NCBI GenBank assembly: GCA_012656075.1
Contig: JAAKBF010000233.1
Coordinates: 310,001 to 374,000, forward strand
DNA: 64,000 nt
DNA from: Phytophthora hibernalis
Lineage: Eukaryota > Oomycota > Peronosporomycetes > Peronosporales > Peronosporaceae
Direction: 5' to 3'
The notes beneath the pieces are model-generated. The model was given only the letters and a program-made list of their open reading frames with translations, did no database searches and was not told the origin of the DNA. Shown here piece by piece: positions 10,707-21,821 of the stretch (position 1 is its first letter; every line of letters starts with the position of its first letter). The position numbers and the translations under genes are program-made.

Positions 10707-12824
10707 TCACATTTGCTGGTACACGTCATGCACAGTAGTCACATCCCAGTAACTTCTGTTAGCACGGAGGAACATGAGAATTTCAAAGTTCACCGGCAAC
10801 AGCGACGCTCTCTGGGACGTCAGCACAAGCTGGGCCTGTGAGAATAGCCGCTCACAGCGGTTGCTTGTGGGCGGCATCTTCTCAAGGAGCTTGACGTACG
10901 CGTTCGAGGCCTGTTGGTCCCCACCTGCCCTCTTTGCGCGTAGCACCGACGTCGCGAAGTCCTCTTCCTTCTTCTCCTCCTCCTCGTCCGGCTGCATGCG
11001 CTTCGCGCACGCATTTGACGATGCAGCGACCGCAAAGCGCTTGATGGCCTTGCGCTCGTTCGACGTAAGACGCCTCACCTCTCCGTTATGACCTGTTGTG
11101 CAAAAATACACATTAACCACATTAGTACTTTTCCGTAGTAGTCATAACCATGGAACATTACCTTCACCGCAGCTGCCTCAAAGTCAGGAGAATGCACGAT
11201 GGAAGCCGTGGCACTCAGTTTTGGCTTCATTGACGGGAAGCGCTGAACCACGGAGTCGAACAGGGCGCGGACATTAGCCAGCGTCAAGTCCTCCGACTGC
11301 AGCGTGATCGTGACGCTGTTGAAAAGACGGAGGTCCACTAGAAGCACCTCAATCCGACGATGCATTACCGCCTTGGGGATGAGGTCAAACACCGCTTTGA
11401 CCAGCTTGATTTCGTCCCGGAACCTGTCGTAGCGAGCCACCATCTCGAATGTGGAACTCCAGCGGGTCACATTAGGCCTCAACGGGGAGAGTGGTGTGTG
11501 CTCGCGCAGAGCGGCGCGATTGTTGATCGTGAGCAGAGCCGCCATGAGGGTGCTCACCGCATCCACCGTCGTCTTGTGGTCCTCCAAATACGAGTTCACG
11601 GCCAGGTTGAAGAGGTGCGACGCACAACCAATCAACGGGATCTCGAGGCGTGTCGCAGTAGCGCGATTGGTAGAACAATTATCACCAAACAGAAACGACA
11701 ATATCGATTCTGATTGGTGAAAACTTGGCACGGCAAAACTACGAATTGAGACTATAGACGAGGCATGGCGTGGAAGCAAGTTGTCGGCTTCATCAATTTC
11801 GTGAACAAGAGGGCATCGACCAAAATGGATGTCCCAATTTCCACTAATTCTTTGACCGACGGCAATTACTCCAAAATCAAAGAAGTGAGTGAACTACTGA
11901 AACCCTCCGGTGTCTGCATAGGTCGATTCAAGGCTGCTGGGGTTGGCCACTTTGTAATTATACAGAAGCTGTGATGTGGCCAACTCTGAAAGAAATCACG
12001 GTGAAGCACAGAAGAGGCGAAAGGTTCTCATACGATGGTAGGGAACGGCAGAGACGGAGCACTGGGTTTCCAGCGTGAGGACACCGGCGGTGGAGAGTGT
12101 CCTCGAGGTGATGACTTCCTGGTTTACTAAAGTCAAGAAGTCAGTAATCGCCGCGAGGTCAAGTTCGAACCTTGGTTGAACTACTTTAGGCTGTGCAAGG
12201 GCTGTACAATTAAACTGCCAACACAAAAATGGACGTGTGCAGTACGCTTATGAGCTAAGCGGACTTGCGCTTGGGCGGTCAGGTCACCCTCCTCCATTGG
12301 TGCAATAGCGAGTAGCGTTTGCTTGAGCTGGTTGGCGTGTCAGTACACGGCGAAGAGAGCCACGTAGTTCTCCAAGAAAACGTTGACCCGTCGAACATGA
12401 TGCCGAAGGGGCCCAACATCTCGGCAGTAATCTTGGCCTCGATCGCGGCTACCACCAAAGCCATGTAGACCTTGAGAGTCTTCGAGCATGCAGGCTTCAG
12501 TTTGGACATGCTTCTTGTGAGTGGATCGTCAACCTCGCTGGTGGGCATGTTGCGGGTGACGACCCACTCCATCCACTGATACATGTTGGAGGCGGCAGGA
12601 TTGACGAACCCATTCGCCGTGAGCGACCCCGCCTGCCTGCTCTGGTGGGACTCATAGTCACCGACGTAGAGAGGGTGCTTGTCCTTGAGGTGACTGATCA
12701 AATTGGCGTAACCGCTTGATGGAAGTTGCTTGCGCCGTGCCCCACAGTAGTTGCACGCGTAGTAGTGGTCTGCGTCCGTGAGGCAGAAAAAGCGACAAAG
12801 GTCGCGGTTGCGGACAGAGCTCAT
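10707..12824 (-). pseudogene. hAT transposase, degenerate and interrupted
   Basis: It has the same domain order as the transposase of copy 1. The BED finger is near 12760 (CNYCGARR, HLKDKH), the core blocks are GDNCSTNR, IGCASHLFNLA and NVTRWSST (11690-11450), and the dimerisation region PPTSNRCERLFSQAQLVLT lies near 10850. A probable intron starting GTAATG near 11160 lies at the position of the copy-1 intron, but the frame is off by one after it. The coding sequence is also broken by unrelated DNA between about 12230 and 11730. It is clearly non-functional as read. Confidence 0.88.
11730..12230. other. Unidentified insertion inside hAT copy 2
   Basis: In copy 1 the transposase block ending around LDEANY runs within about 80 bp into GDNCSTN. 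In copy 2 the equivalent blocks are separated by about 500 bp. This extra DNA contains a minus-strand 76-codon open frame (11996-12226) and a plus-strand 69-codon frame (11765-11974), neither of which I recognise. I see no clear terminal repeats, so the edges are approximate. Confidence 0.5.
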
Positions 12825-13498
12825 TCTTGAGCGTTGGGATAGTGGAAATGATCAATAGAGGCTGTCTCGCTCGGTCCGTAGGGTACTAAAAGTTGCCCGC
12901 TGTGAGCCACTCACTCAGAACAAGCCGATTTCCGGTTCAACTCGCGGTCCAACTCCGGTTCGGGGACTGAACACGCAAATAATAATGTGTTCTCGTAGTA
13001 TCAATAATACGCGTCTGCCTGGATAACCAATAGTTAATAATTCCATTAAAAAAAGTACTATTAATATTGAATAATTTTTTCCGAGCACTGCTCAGTACTG
13101 TCCACCGTCAGCAAAACTCCACGCCGACCTCCTGCGCCGCCTTAAACACTTCTTGAACCTTGCTGCTCTGCACGACCGGGTATGCCAACAACAAACTCTT
13201 GAGTCCTGGTACTTAGCCACGCAAGAATTCTAGTGCTTCAGACGGCTTGGAGACGGTGAGGCCACTGGCACCAGCCGCCAATTGCTTCGCCGCGATCTCT
13301 CGTGTCTTGTGCGTCTTGGCGTGGGGACGGAGATTCACGTGGTGCGACGTCGCCAATGCCTGCATGCGCTCGATATTGAGCTGCAGACGCGTTTCATCCA
13401 GCACCACGCTAGGAGTCTCCATCCACTCACTCATTGTTTTCACTTGTCACGCTTTGCAGGTACTTTGGAGTGATGCTCAGTTCACAATTTTGCAAGGT

Positions 13499-14150
13499 TC
13501 CTGACAAGTGGCTAGAGACAAGACTTCGGGTCAAGAACTGGCTTCCATCCCCGAGTGGTCCAACGGGGTCCCGCGCACGGGGGTGGCTAGGAGCTATGAA
13601 GGCCGGAGGCGCGGAGGTAGGGTGCCTGCCTGCCACCGAAACCCTACTGGCGGCTCCTAGCAGGCCTCTCGTGTGAGAGATGCAAGGGCTCTTACTGATC
13701 GGTCGGCCTCGCCCCAGCCACCGTTTAAGGCGCGAGAGGTCTCGAGTTGGCTATTGGTTTCCCGTTGGAAGAACTCCCGCCAAGACGGACAAGAAGGACG
13801 ACTCTTCACCGCGTGCGCGAAGGGCGGCGCAAGCGCAGCGTGATCACAAAACCCGCAGCAAGGGCGTGACGCTTTGAGTCCAATGCGGCCAAGGTTGAGG
13901 CGGCCCTTGCATAGTTCCCTCCCTCGAAGCACGACGTCATCTCGACTCGTAGCCCAGCTGTCGAGGACCGGACCTACGAAGCGAACAATCTGTGGTGGCC
14001 GCGACGCCCGCTGATAGTCAGTGCGGTGGCGAGTTCGGTGTTTGAGCTGCCTCGAGCGCCTGACACCCCGGACTTGATCTTCGGTTCCGCGATACCCGCT
14101 CCGTTGTGCCCCGTCGGCGGTTAGGAATCCGTCGGCAGGCTGCGGCACGA
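13499..14150. other. GC-rich block without recognisable gene
   Basis: About 650 bp between the dehydratase pseudogene and the rhodanese gene. It is distinctly GC-rich and full of short C/G runs. A 163-codon frame on the minus strand (13657-14148) is Arg-rich with no domain and looks like a composition effect. It resembles mobile-element leader or LTR DNA more than a gene, but I see no repeat ends. Confidence 0.35.
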
Positions 14151-14390
14151 TAGGCGTTGGAGTTTCACAGCGGGAGGATGGAGGAAGATAACACTAGAGT
14201 ATTTACCAGTAGGTGTAATCCTCCGGAGTTCACTAGGCAGCAATTTCAGACATTGAAGGAAATACAACCTACCTTCACTCGTGATGCACACACGCATCAG
14301 CGATGTCGGGCAAGTGCACTTGAAAATTTGGACGGTATTAATACCGGTTGGCACCGGTTGTTTGACAAAAACGAGGGGCTACCGGTAGGA

Positions 14391-15339
14391 ATGGCGGAGA
14401 CGGCGTTTGTGAACACGTCGGCGTATGGGTTTTGCGTGCTCTCCACTGAGCGGTTGCCGGAGCTCAAGCAGCAACTGCTGACGGTTGCAGCGCGATTCGG
14501 GGAGGACAGGCTTCGAGGGACGATTTTGTTGTCTGTGGAAGGGGTGAACATTCGGCTCTCTGGGACGCCGGAGGCTGTGGTGGCCATGAAAGAAGCGATC
14601 TCTGCTCTACACTCGGAGATGCGTGGGCTCGAGTTCAAGGACTCGTATTCGGAGCGCATGACGCTGCCAAGGATGCTGGTGAAGATCAAGCAGGAGGTGA
14701 TTTCGATGGGAATGGAGGAGGTGAACCCAGCAGCGGACGGCCTGGCAGAGCACATTTCGGCCCAAGAGTTCAAGGCGTGGATGGACGATGGCAAAGACAT
14801 GGTCATTTTGGACACCAGGTGAGACCGCATTGCACTGAGGTTGGGTCGACGATCTGAAGCACTTACGTTGTTTGGCTTGTGTGTTTGTGTCGCTCAGAAA
14901 TGATTACGAAGTTCGCTTGGGCACGTTTGAGAACGCGGTGGACCTGAACATTAAAAGCTTTCGTGCGTTCCCAAGCGAGGCTCAGGAGAAGTTGCGGCAG
15001 GTGCCGAAGGAGAAGCCCATCGTGATGTTTTGCACGGGAGGCGTGCGGTGTGAGAAGGCCTCGTACGCGTTGCTGAACGAAGGACGCGAAATGGTCTATC
15101 AGCTGGACGGAGGTATCCTCAAGTACTTCGAGAAGGTGGGAGGCGCGCACTACAAGGGCGACTGCTACATCTTCGACGACCGCGTGGCGCTCAAGCCGGA
15201 CCTGACGGAGGCTGCCGTCACTTCCTGCTTTTCGTGCCGCAGCCCGCTTACTGAGGAAGACCGACTCTCTTCGGACTACGAACTCAACAAACACTGCCCG
15301 TATTGCAAGAACGGAAAGCGGGACTTCAGGCACGGGTAG
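14391..15339 (+). CDS. TrhO/YceA-type rhodanese-domain protein
   Basis: Bacterial relatives hydroxylate uridine-34 of tRNA. The first exon carries the ferredoxin-like N-terminal domain (AYGFCVLSTERL and GTILLSVEGVNIRLSG) and the start of the rhodanese domain (VILDTR). A 79-bp intron at 14819-14897 (GTGAGA...CTCAG) joins it to NDYEVRLGTFENA. The catalytic loop is CTGGVRCEKAS, followed by GGILKYFEKVGG and FDDRVALKPDL, all family signatures. Two CxxC pairs near the C-terminus (CFSC, CPYC) add a probable zinc ribbon. The ATG at 14391 is chosen because it starts just before the conserved domain. The frame is open back to 14157, but that stretch is AT-rich and unlike coding DNA. No frame correction is needed. 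Confidence 0.88.
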
Positions 15340-15842
15340 TCGTTGCACTGGTACACTGCAAGTTGCAGTGCAACCTGGAGATGGCTATACTTCAGTGAAA
15401 TATTAAATGCTTTCTGAAGTTATGACACTTGCGCTTATTTATACCCAACTCAAGCTCTTCATCTTCAAATTTCAACCAATAGAAAGGAGCGACCGTTACC
15501 TCCAGCAATTGCACGACAGACGTCATCGGCCCGAAACGCAAAACTTCATGACCCACAACAGGAATTCCTCGCTGCTAATACCGCACGCACCACCTCGACG
15601 TGGCCGCTTGCACTCGACCATCTCGTCTCGGCGTGTGAATTCTCAACTCTGCGGTTGGTCGGGCAAATCGGCATCAGAGTCAAGCAGCATATAGAAACGC
15701 TAAGTGGACCGCCGAATCGCCGCAAAGCAACGCACACACACCGAGAAACGCGCGTTGCATATCAAAATGCCTCTCGCACCACCGCAAGCTCCTGATGGGG
15801 TGAGCCCATTTGGAAATTAACCACCGGAAGGCAATCAAACTC

Positions 15843-16627
15843 ATGTCGACAGCTCTATACTCGAAGCGGTTCATCGGCGCGTCGGCGCTGCTCATCTACG
15901 GATACTCGGCGTACCCTATCGCAGAACCCACGAGCCAGCACTCGCTACGACTGGCCCAAGGCCTTGACGCCCATGAACTCGACCACAAAGACCCTTTCGC
16001 CATCAACGTCCGCAACATCGCGGCTCGCGTGGGCGTGAAAAATCCGGAACGGATTTCTATCCGAGTCGGCGAGGAGTCCACGGGCGCGTCAATGGGGGCT
16101 AACCTCACGGTCGGCCGTCGTGGAGCCTGTATTATATTGCCCATGGAGCTGTACGACGCCTTCTACGCGCCGTCGCACCTGCACGACAAGTACGACATCC
16201 CCAAACGCGACGAGATTGACTTTGTGCTGGCCCACGAAAGCGCCCACATTGCCAAGAACCACTCCATGTACACGGGAGCGTTCCTGCCAGCGTCGCTCAT
16301 TGGGAGCTGTGTCGCAATCCACAAGATCCCCAACAAGTTCATCGCGGGGATCGTCGGTGTGTTGGGTATCGTTGGTGGGAACTTGTACCTCTCCTGGAGC
16401 TTGGAGCACGAGGCCGACCAAGTAGCTGCTGAGAGCGGCTTTGCCCATGGCGGCATCAACTGCTTCCAGCGGAAACTGTCGCGCAACTGCGATATGCGCT
16501 CGGTGCTCAACACAAGGATGATCACTGAAAAGGCAACTACTTGGGCGACACTTCCCACCCGCTCCTGACTTCGCGCATCGAGCGGCTCAAACTGGTGGCA
16601 ACCGCCACGGAGACTGCAAGCAGATAA
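15843..16627 (+). CDS. M48-family zinc metalloprotease
   Basis: The HExxH zinc site is in LAHESAHI (near 16240), the third ligand region is LEHEADQVA (16405), and two hydrophobic helices lie between them, suggesting a membrane-associated peptidase of the M48/OMA1-like type. An N-terminal hydrophobic stretch (GASALLIYGYSAYPI) could be a membrane or mitochondrial signal. As read, the frame runs into an unrelated tail ending at 16568. Adding one base in the AAAA run near 16531 restores KGNYLGDTSHPLLTSRIERL, the conserved family C-terminus, ending at 16627. An upstream ATG at 15766 followed by a possible GT donor could be a first exon. Confidence 0.8.
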
Positions 16628-16778
16628 GCTGCTACGTTGCGATCAGAGAGGAGACCATCAGCATCTTCACCGGTTCGACAGCAGAATCCTTTGTAACTTA
16701 TGAAAAAATGTATCTTATCGACAACGCGGTCGGTCATGCTTTCCTCCTTTTTCTTTCTATCGGTATAATACCACCAAC

Positions 16779-16837
16779 GAGCGCGATGCTGGTACAGCGG
16801 TTAAGCACTGTTTTCATATTGGAGCGAATCCCGTATC
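16779..16837 (+). pseudogene. tRNA-like fragment
   Basis: It has an A-box-like stretch (GGTACAGCGGTTAAGC), a degenerate B-box-like stretch (GGAGCGAATCCC) and five possible terminal pairs (GATGC with GTATC). It is only about 59 nt long and no good anticodon arm forms. Its support is mainly its position 10 bp ahead of a better tRNA-like sequence. Confidence 0.25.
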
Positions 16838-16846
16838 AAGACAGAT

Positions 16847-16910
16847 GTCGTCGTAATGTAGTGGTTATCACGTCTGCTTTACTCGCAGAAGGTCGAACCC
16901 GGCCGTTGAC
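16847..16910 (+). pseudogene. Truncated tRNA-Val(UAC)-like sequence
   Basis: Acceptor arms GTCGTCG (16847) and CGTTGAC (16904) pair at six of seven positions, including one wobble. The D-loop segment TAGTGGTTATCACG is typical of eukaryotic tRNA-Val. A perfect 5-bp anticodon stem, TCTGC/GCAGA, encloses TTTACTC with anticodon TAC. The T arm is reduced to GAACCCGG, about 8 nt short, so it is 64 nt long rather than about 73. It is most likely a tRNA pseudogene. Confidence 0.6.
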
Positions 16911-17232
16911 ATGTTTTTCATACAGCGTGAAAAATCAACATTTATATTGTGCTTTGCAACCGTTTGCCAAAACGAGATTGGATTTGGCTGATACCGCGTT
17001 AACGTTACCAGCGTATCGGTACACTCGTCTTTTCGACGAATCGCAGCATCGGTATCCGCTCCCTCCCACGTAACGCGCAGCGATTTGTCAAATATCCAAA
17101 CATACAGCGTTTCTATTCGTCAAAACCCATTTCGCGCCATTTCCTGCTTGGCGCCATTCATGATTCCTCACAATCGAATTTGCCTTCGAAAGTGCGCCGC
17201 TGTCTTGTGTTCTTGTCTTTACCTCTTCCACC

Positions 17233-18889
17233 ATGGTCACGCGAGCCCAGGCACTCGCGAACAGAGAAGAAATGGCGCAGAATCTACAGCGTCGACTGCG
17301 CGAAATCGCGTCGAAATCCGCAGCACCGCGGAGTCCTCCGGCCTCCAAGAAGCGCAAAGCCGACGACGTGCCTCTGCTGCTCACTCCGCACCTGCCCAAG
17401 CCCCGCACGCCCGTGCTCAGCGTCCTCAAGACTCCAGCAAAGGACGCAGAAGTCAAGTCGAGTGTCGTCAAGCGCGTGGCATTGAGGAGGACGCTGCAGT
17501 ATGCGACTCCAGCCATCCCGGAGGCTGCAGAGGCCCCTCAGACGGTGTTACAACGCATTTGCTCGGGCCATATGCTGCGCGCTGATTCGCCCATTGTCGG
17601 GCGTGAAGTGGAGCATGAAGTTGTTCGTCAAGTGCTCAAGGGCGACGCTGATCAGAGCAGTTTGTTCATCATTGGACCCCCTGGAACCGGCAAGAGCTCG
17701 TCAGTGAACGAGCTGCTGAGAGAAGAGGATATGAGGCAACTGCAGCTCCAAGGAACCGGAAACGAGCCAGGAAAGATGCCAAGACGTTGGTAAAATTCAA
17801 TTGCAGCATGTTCACGGACCCGGTGGCGCTGTATGCTGCCGTGGCGCAGCAGGTGCTGCAGACTACGAGCTGGAATATACCGGACGTGATGGACCCGTAC
17901 GCACTTGACAGCTTTGTGGCAATGCAGCGTGGTGTGAAGACGAAGCGACACTCGGTGGTGCTGGTGCTGGACGAAGTGGACCAGCTGTTGCGGCTTCCTG
18001 CGCGGATGCAGCCGAGGGTGAAGGAGCTGCTCCACTTCTTCGTGCGATGGGCCAATGTGGCACCCACGGAGGTCAAGTTCTTGGGCATCATGAACGGCGT
18101 CGACATGTACGAGCAGGTGTCACGTGTTCATGTTACCGGTGAAGGCTCCGACGACTCGAGGGTCCCTCGTGTGGTTTTCGGCTCCTACTCGCACCAGGAG
18201 CTGCTGCTGATTCTGCAGAGCTATGTGAAGAGCGCTTCATGTTCTGACAGCTCAGGAGTGGCGGCGTTCATTGAGCCTCGTGCTGTTGAGCTTATTGCCA
18301 GGAAGGTGGCGGCCCGAGACGGCGACGCCCGTTTGGCCATCAGTTTGCTGCAGCAGTCAGCCCGCCACGCGCTTCAACGCTCGGGCGTAGTCGGTAGTTC
18401 AGCTTTGGAGAGTTCTGCGGCACCTGTGAAGGTTACGATGCGCGATGTGTTTCAGTGCGCTACGTCGATGCTCTCGTCCCCTGTTGTCCAGCAAATCAAG
18501 CAGCTACCAAGACAAGCCAAGCTGCTGCTGTACGTGATCACAGCACTTGCTCCCGGTAGCAACGCAAACGACTGCATCGGCAGCCCCAAGCGGTTGCAAC
18601 AGTGTGATATGAACCAAGTCAGTGAGGAGCTGGCGCGCTTGCGTGGTCTCTCGCAGGCTGCCTGGGTGCCCAAGTTGTCGCGTGAAGAGCTGCAGACGCA
18701 CCTCATGTCGCTCGACTGCTACGCGCTGGTGAAGCAGGGAAGCGAAGCGACAAATCCTCTCGACCTGCTGCTGCCAAGTCAAGTCGCGCTTTCTGGACGA
18801 TGAAGCTTTCGTCTTGCGTGGCGATGGCCGACGTATCCCGGGCGTTGCAAGACGACACCTCGCTGTCCCAACTACTCAACTACTTTTGA
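17233..18889 (+). CDS. CDC6/ORC1-like AAA+ ATPase (replication licensing)
   Basis: The family loads the MCM helicase at replication origins. After about 115 basic, Pro-rich residues (with S/T-P pairs resembling CDK sites) comes the AAA+ domain. It has the IVGRE box, Walker A GPPGTGKSS (near 17680), Walker B VVLVLDEVDQ (near 17960), sensor-1 FLGIMNG and the sensor-2 region RDGDARLAI. The winged-helix domain follows (PRQAKLLLYVITAL onward). One base must be adjusted near 17770 (before KTLVKFNC) and another near 18785 to reach the family-typical end DVSRALQDDTSLSQLL at 18889. There is no BAH domain, so CDC6 is likelier than ORC1. Confidence 0.87.
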
Positions 18890-18967
18890 AGTAACGAGTA
18901 CTTCAAGTACCCGTCAACTACTAACAAACATTAATCAAATTATTTTCCAAACTTCCTACTTCCTTCA

Positions 18968-20475
18968 TCAACGTCCTGCATTTACAGCTACAGTTTCCGA
19001 GTGCATTTGGTGCTCAAGTGCCTTCTGTGCCTTTTGCACCAGCAGTGCGAGCAGTGATCGGTCTTTCGCTGGGCGTTGTTTGAGTTTCTCCGGTGCCGGA
19101 AGCCGTTTATCCACGGCGTCTTGAACGGCGCGCGGAAGTTCGCGGGAGATGAATTTGAGGATCTCCACACGATACATGCAAGTTGTCTCCGCATCTAGGA
19201 GCATTGGGTCCGACGCAGCCGTTGACTGCAGCAAAGCAAGCTGTTGACGGATGTCAGAACCGACCGCTTCGGCCACAGCGTCGGCGTCAGCCTCTCGGGT
19301 CGGCCCGGTCTGATCACGGTGCACTCGCAAGAAGCCCGTAACACGCGCAGTGATACAAGCGAGCAGGTCGGCGCGAATCTCGGCGGCAACACGGCTAAGC
19401 TCACGAACGGCTACATCCTCTGGAGATCGAACGCCGTATCCTGTCTCTGGTTCCGACACAGAAGTCGCTGAATCCACTCGCAGACGCTTCAGCGGAGAGC
19501 GGTTTGCTGTCGGAGATGGTTGACCGATCGGAGTGGTTTGGTACCAACGTTGCTGGTTGCCATTGACCTGCTCCTGAGTGTAAGAGGGTGTTCCCACGTA
19601 GCTATGGTTGGGTCGCGGACTCGGAGTCGGGCGGTTGCTAGGGCTGAGATTCACCATCAACGACTGTACCGGTCTCAAATGAAAAGAGCTCGACGCAGGA
19701 GTGCGCGGGGTCCTGCTGTCCCGCTGCGCTGACGGCGTCCCAAGCCCTGACGCAGCTGCAGTAGTGCTAGTTGAGGTCCACTGGCACTTGTCGGACTGAG
19801 CAAAGCTATCGACGGCAGAGACCTAACCGACGGAGAGTTGCTAAAGCTCCGGTCATTCTCGGCCCCATTGCAGCGTTGCAGTAGCGTCTGAAGTAGTCCT
19901 GCCAGTTGCTGGTTTGTCCTCTGCATTTTGTGCATCTCGGCTCGTAGTCCTCCGACTTCCACTTTGAGCTCCTCGAACTCCACTCGGTCCACAGGTGTCC
20001 CAGTCCCCACGGGGGTAGTAGCTCCGGAGCGTCTTCGGATTTCGCACAGTAGGTCCCTCCTGCCCCTCACGAAGCGGTCATGACGGAACTCCCACCAGTC
20101 CTTGGGACTGGCCTCTTCGTCTTCTGTTGCGTCCTCCACAGTAGCTCGTACCTTGCGGAACCCGTAGAGATTTAACTGTCGCACGAAGGAACTGAACTTG
20201 CGGTGCTTGAAGTACGTGGGGATGACGTGCTCCGCGAAGGCTGCGGGCTGCTTCACCACGAAACTCTCGCCGCTGGTTGTCCAGCTGGCGACGTCCGGAG
20301 GGCAGCGCTCCAGCAGCTCGTACGTCTTCTCCAGGAACACGGCGGCCTCTTCTCGTCGCGGTCGTTTGGTACTGCGAGTGGATTCGCTGCCGTCTTCGAA
20401 GCTGTCGGACACGGCGCGGATCCTCAAGGGCAATGCAATTGCAGCTTCTCCTTTCACTTGGACACCCGACGCCAT
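18968..20475 (-). CDS. Heat-shock transcription factor (HSF-type)
   Basis: The winged-helix HSF DNA-binding domain is near residues 40-150: FLEKTYELLERCP, SWTTSGESFVVKQP, FAEHVIPTYFKHRKFSSFVRQ, LNLYGFRKV and WWEFRHDRFVRG. A heptad region follows (VEFEELKVEVGGLRAEMHKM), fitting trimerisation. A one-base correction in a short G run near 19735 joins this to a Ser/Pro-rich C-terminal half of about 235 residues (GTPSAQRDSRTP into RPVQSLMVNLSPSN). The ATG at 20475 (MASGVQVK) and an upstream one at 20535 are both possible. Oomycetes have many HSFs; the binding target is presumed to be nGAAn repeats. Confidence 0.88.
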
Positions 20476-20535
20476 GCTGCACTCGATTTCGGTTGTGAAG
20501 TGCTGCAGACTGCAGTGGGGCATGCGTGGAGACAT

Positions 20536-21821
20536 GAGACTTCCATTTTCCCGGGTTCTCGTTTTTGTTGATTGACGACCGCGGCTCTGTACCGATGGCT
20601 ACACTAGTTTCGATTTGAAACGGAATGCACGCCAAGATGGTACGATCGCGGATCAACACTTGGCAGTGTATACTTTGCGGACAACACGTAGTCAAAGGTT
20701 GACTCGCGATCGTATCATCTTATCGGCAATTTCGAACCGGGATCAGTTCGGGCCGTTTTTGGCCGCAGCTGTTCGGCGTTCTCAGCGGTCGGGGCCGATT
20801 TCGAGTGACATTAAACGAATCGCGTCCTTGACATCGACGACTTGCCTAACAACAAAAGATGAAGCGTCACGCTGCACCAATTGCAGCTAGAGCAGGCTAC
20901 AGTGTACCGGTACATGTACGTGCATTTGCTGCCACGGGGAAGTGCTGGGAACATTGTCATGCTGGAGCAAATGAGCCGGAGTTTGGCTTGTCTGCAGAAC
21001 CGTCACATCTTCGAATTTTCTTCCTTCCTCTAAAAAATAGAGCGTCTCTCTGCAATGACGCTCGTTATCGGTGAGGTCCGCCGCGTTGCACCAATTCAAG
21101 GCAGGGGCGGAAGAGAGGACAATGAGTCCGGTGTCATGGGCAGGTTGGGGACTGCAGCTCACTGGCACTGATGACCAGACGCAGCGACAACATGTATGAT
21201 ACATGATGCATCTGCATCGAGTTTTCGAACGGGAAGTGCCGCCGTTCACTCGGCGGTCCACTGCATCCATGCAGGGTTCATACACCGGCTCGTCCACCAT
21301 GGCGCGCGTGTGGTTGTCAATCACTGGTTGAGCATCGAAATCACTGGTCCAGACTCGATCGCAACTCGGCGACAGCAGCGATTCGGACCTTTGACTCAAA
21401 GTTTTAGCGGAGTTGCAATGAATCGATAGCCTCGTTCCTGGCTGGAACTTCCAGCGACTTCTGCGACCGAGGACGAACCCAGTGGCGGCGTGTCTTGTAC
21501 TTCGAAGTAATTTGAACCGAGGACACACCACAAGTCGTCGGGTGCGTTGCGATACAGTCTAACATGACGACGCCAAAGACTCGTTCCGAAAGAGCCGACA
21601 TCAGCTTGAAAAGGTTCCAGTCTGGCCATCGACTTTTATACATAGTGCTTTCATTTTGGTATCCTGTACCGGTAATTTACCACACGAGCAGACACCCTGC
21701 GATAAGAATTTTTCGGAGACATGTTGAAGCCTGTTCTTGAAATTGTATCGCGCTGTAAACGCGAGCTTGGCCAACCAACGGACAGCGGCCAAATCATTTT
21801 TACGTGTCATTTTTGAATGAA
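20536..21821. other. No confident gene (1.3 kb)
   Basis: The best candidate is a minus-strand frame from an ATG at 21629 to 21396 (77 codons, reasonable codon use, no domain). It could be a first exon, but I cannot extend it. The overlapping 214-codon frame at 20887-21531 looks like a shadow. Confidence 0.3.

Larger units (their letters stand above)
10567..13090 (-). mobile_element. hAT-superfamily DNA transposon, copy 2 (2524 bp)
   Basis: The termini are CAGTGCTCGGAAAA at 10567 and its complement ending CCGAGCACTG at 13090. A perfect 8-bp target duplication, CTCAGTAC, lies at 10559-10566 and 13091-13098. The insertion is inside coding sequence of the D-serine dehydratase. Coding direction is opposite to copy 1. 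The element is about 440 bp longer than copy 1, mainly because extra DNA interrupts its transposase between about 11730 and 12230. Confidence 0.95.
7430..13434 (-). pseudogene. D-serine dehydratase / D-threonine aldolase-like gene, split by two hAT insertions
   Basis: Three minus-strand blocks are colinear with one PLP fold-type III enzyme. Block 1 (13434-13099) has the N-terminus TPSVVLDETRL and the PLP-lysine region RPHAKTHK. Block 2 (10558-10378) has the barrel segment LKLLIHVDVGYHRVG to LLSHAG. Block 3 (8213-7430) has DFTGITEIRPGNYVFLD, IVDAGSK and VPNHAC, the zinc-site C-terminal domain. Elements at 10567-13090 and 8222-10308 fill the gaps. Removing the first with one copy of its target duplication joins TVDST directly to EGVDAAQ. 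Two normal 69-bp introns are visible, 10377-10309 and 8118-8050. Further damage: an in-frame TAA at 13213-13215, a one-base shift just before the first insertion, and another near 7755. Family function is deamination of D-serine in the cytosol. Confidence 0.88.

Noticed and set aside
17180..17485. Alternative plus-strand frame over the CDC6-like N-terminus
   Set aside because: Shadow of the basic N-terminal region; the CDC6 frame carries all the conserved motifs.
20887..21531. 214-codon minus-strand frame upstream of HSF
   Set aside because: Cys/Arg/Ser-rich composition, no domain, and overlapped by a more gene-like frame at 21396-21629.
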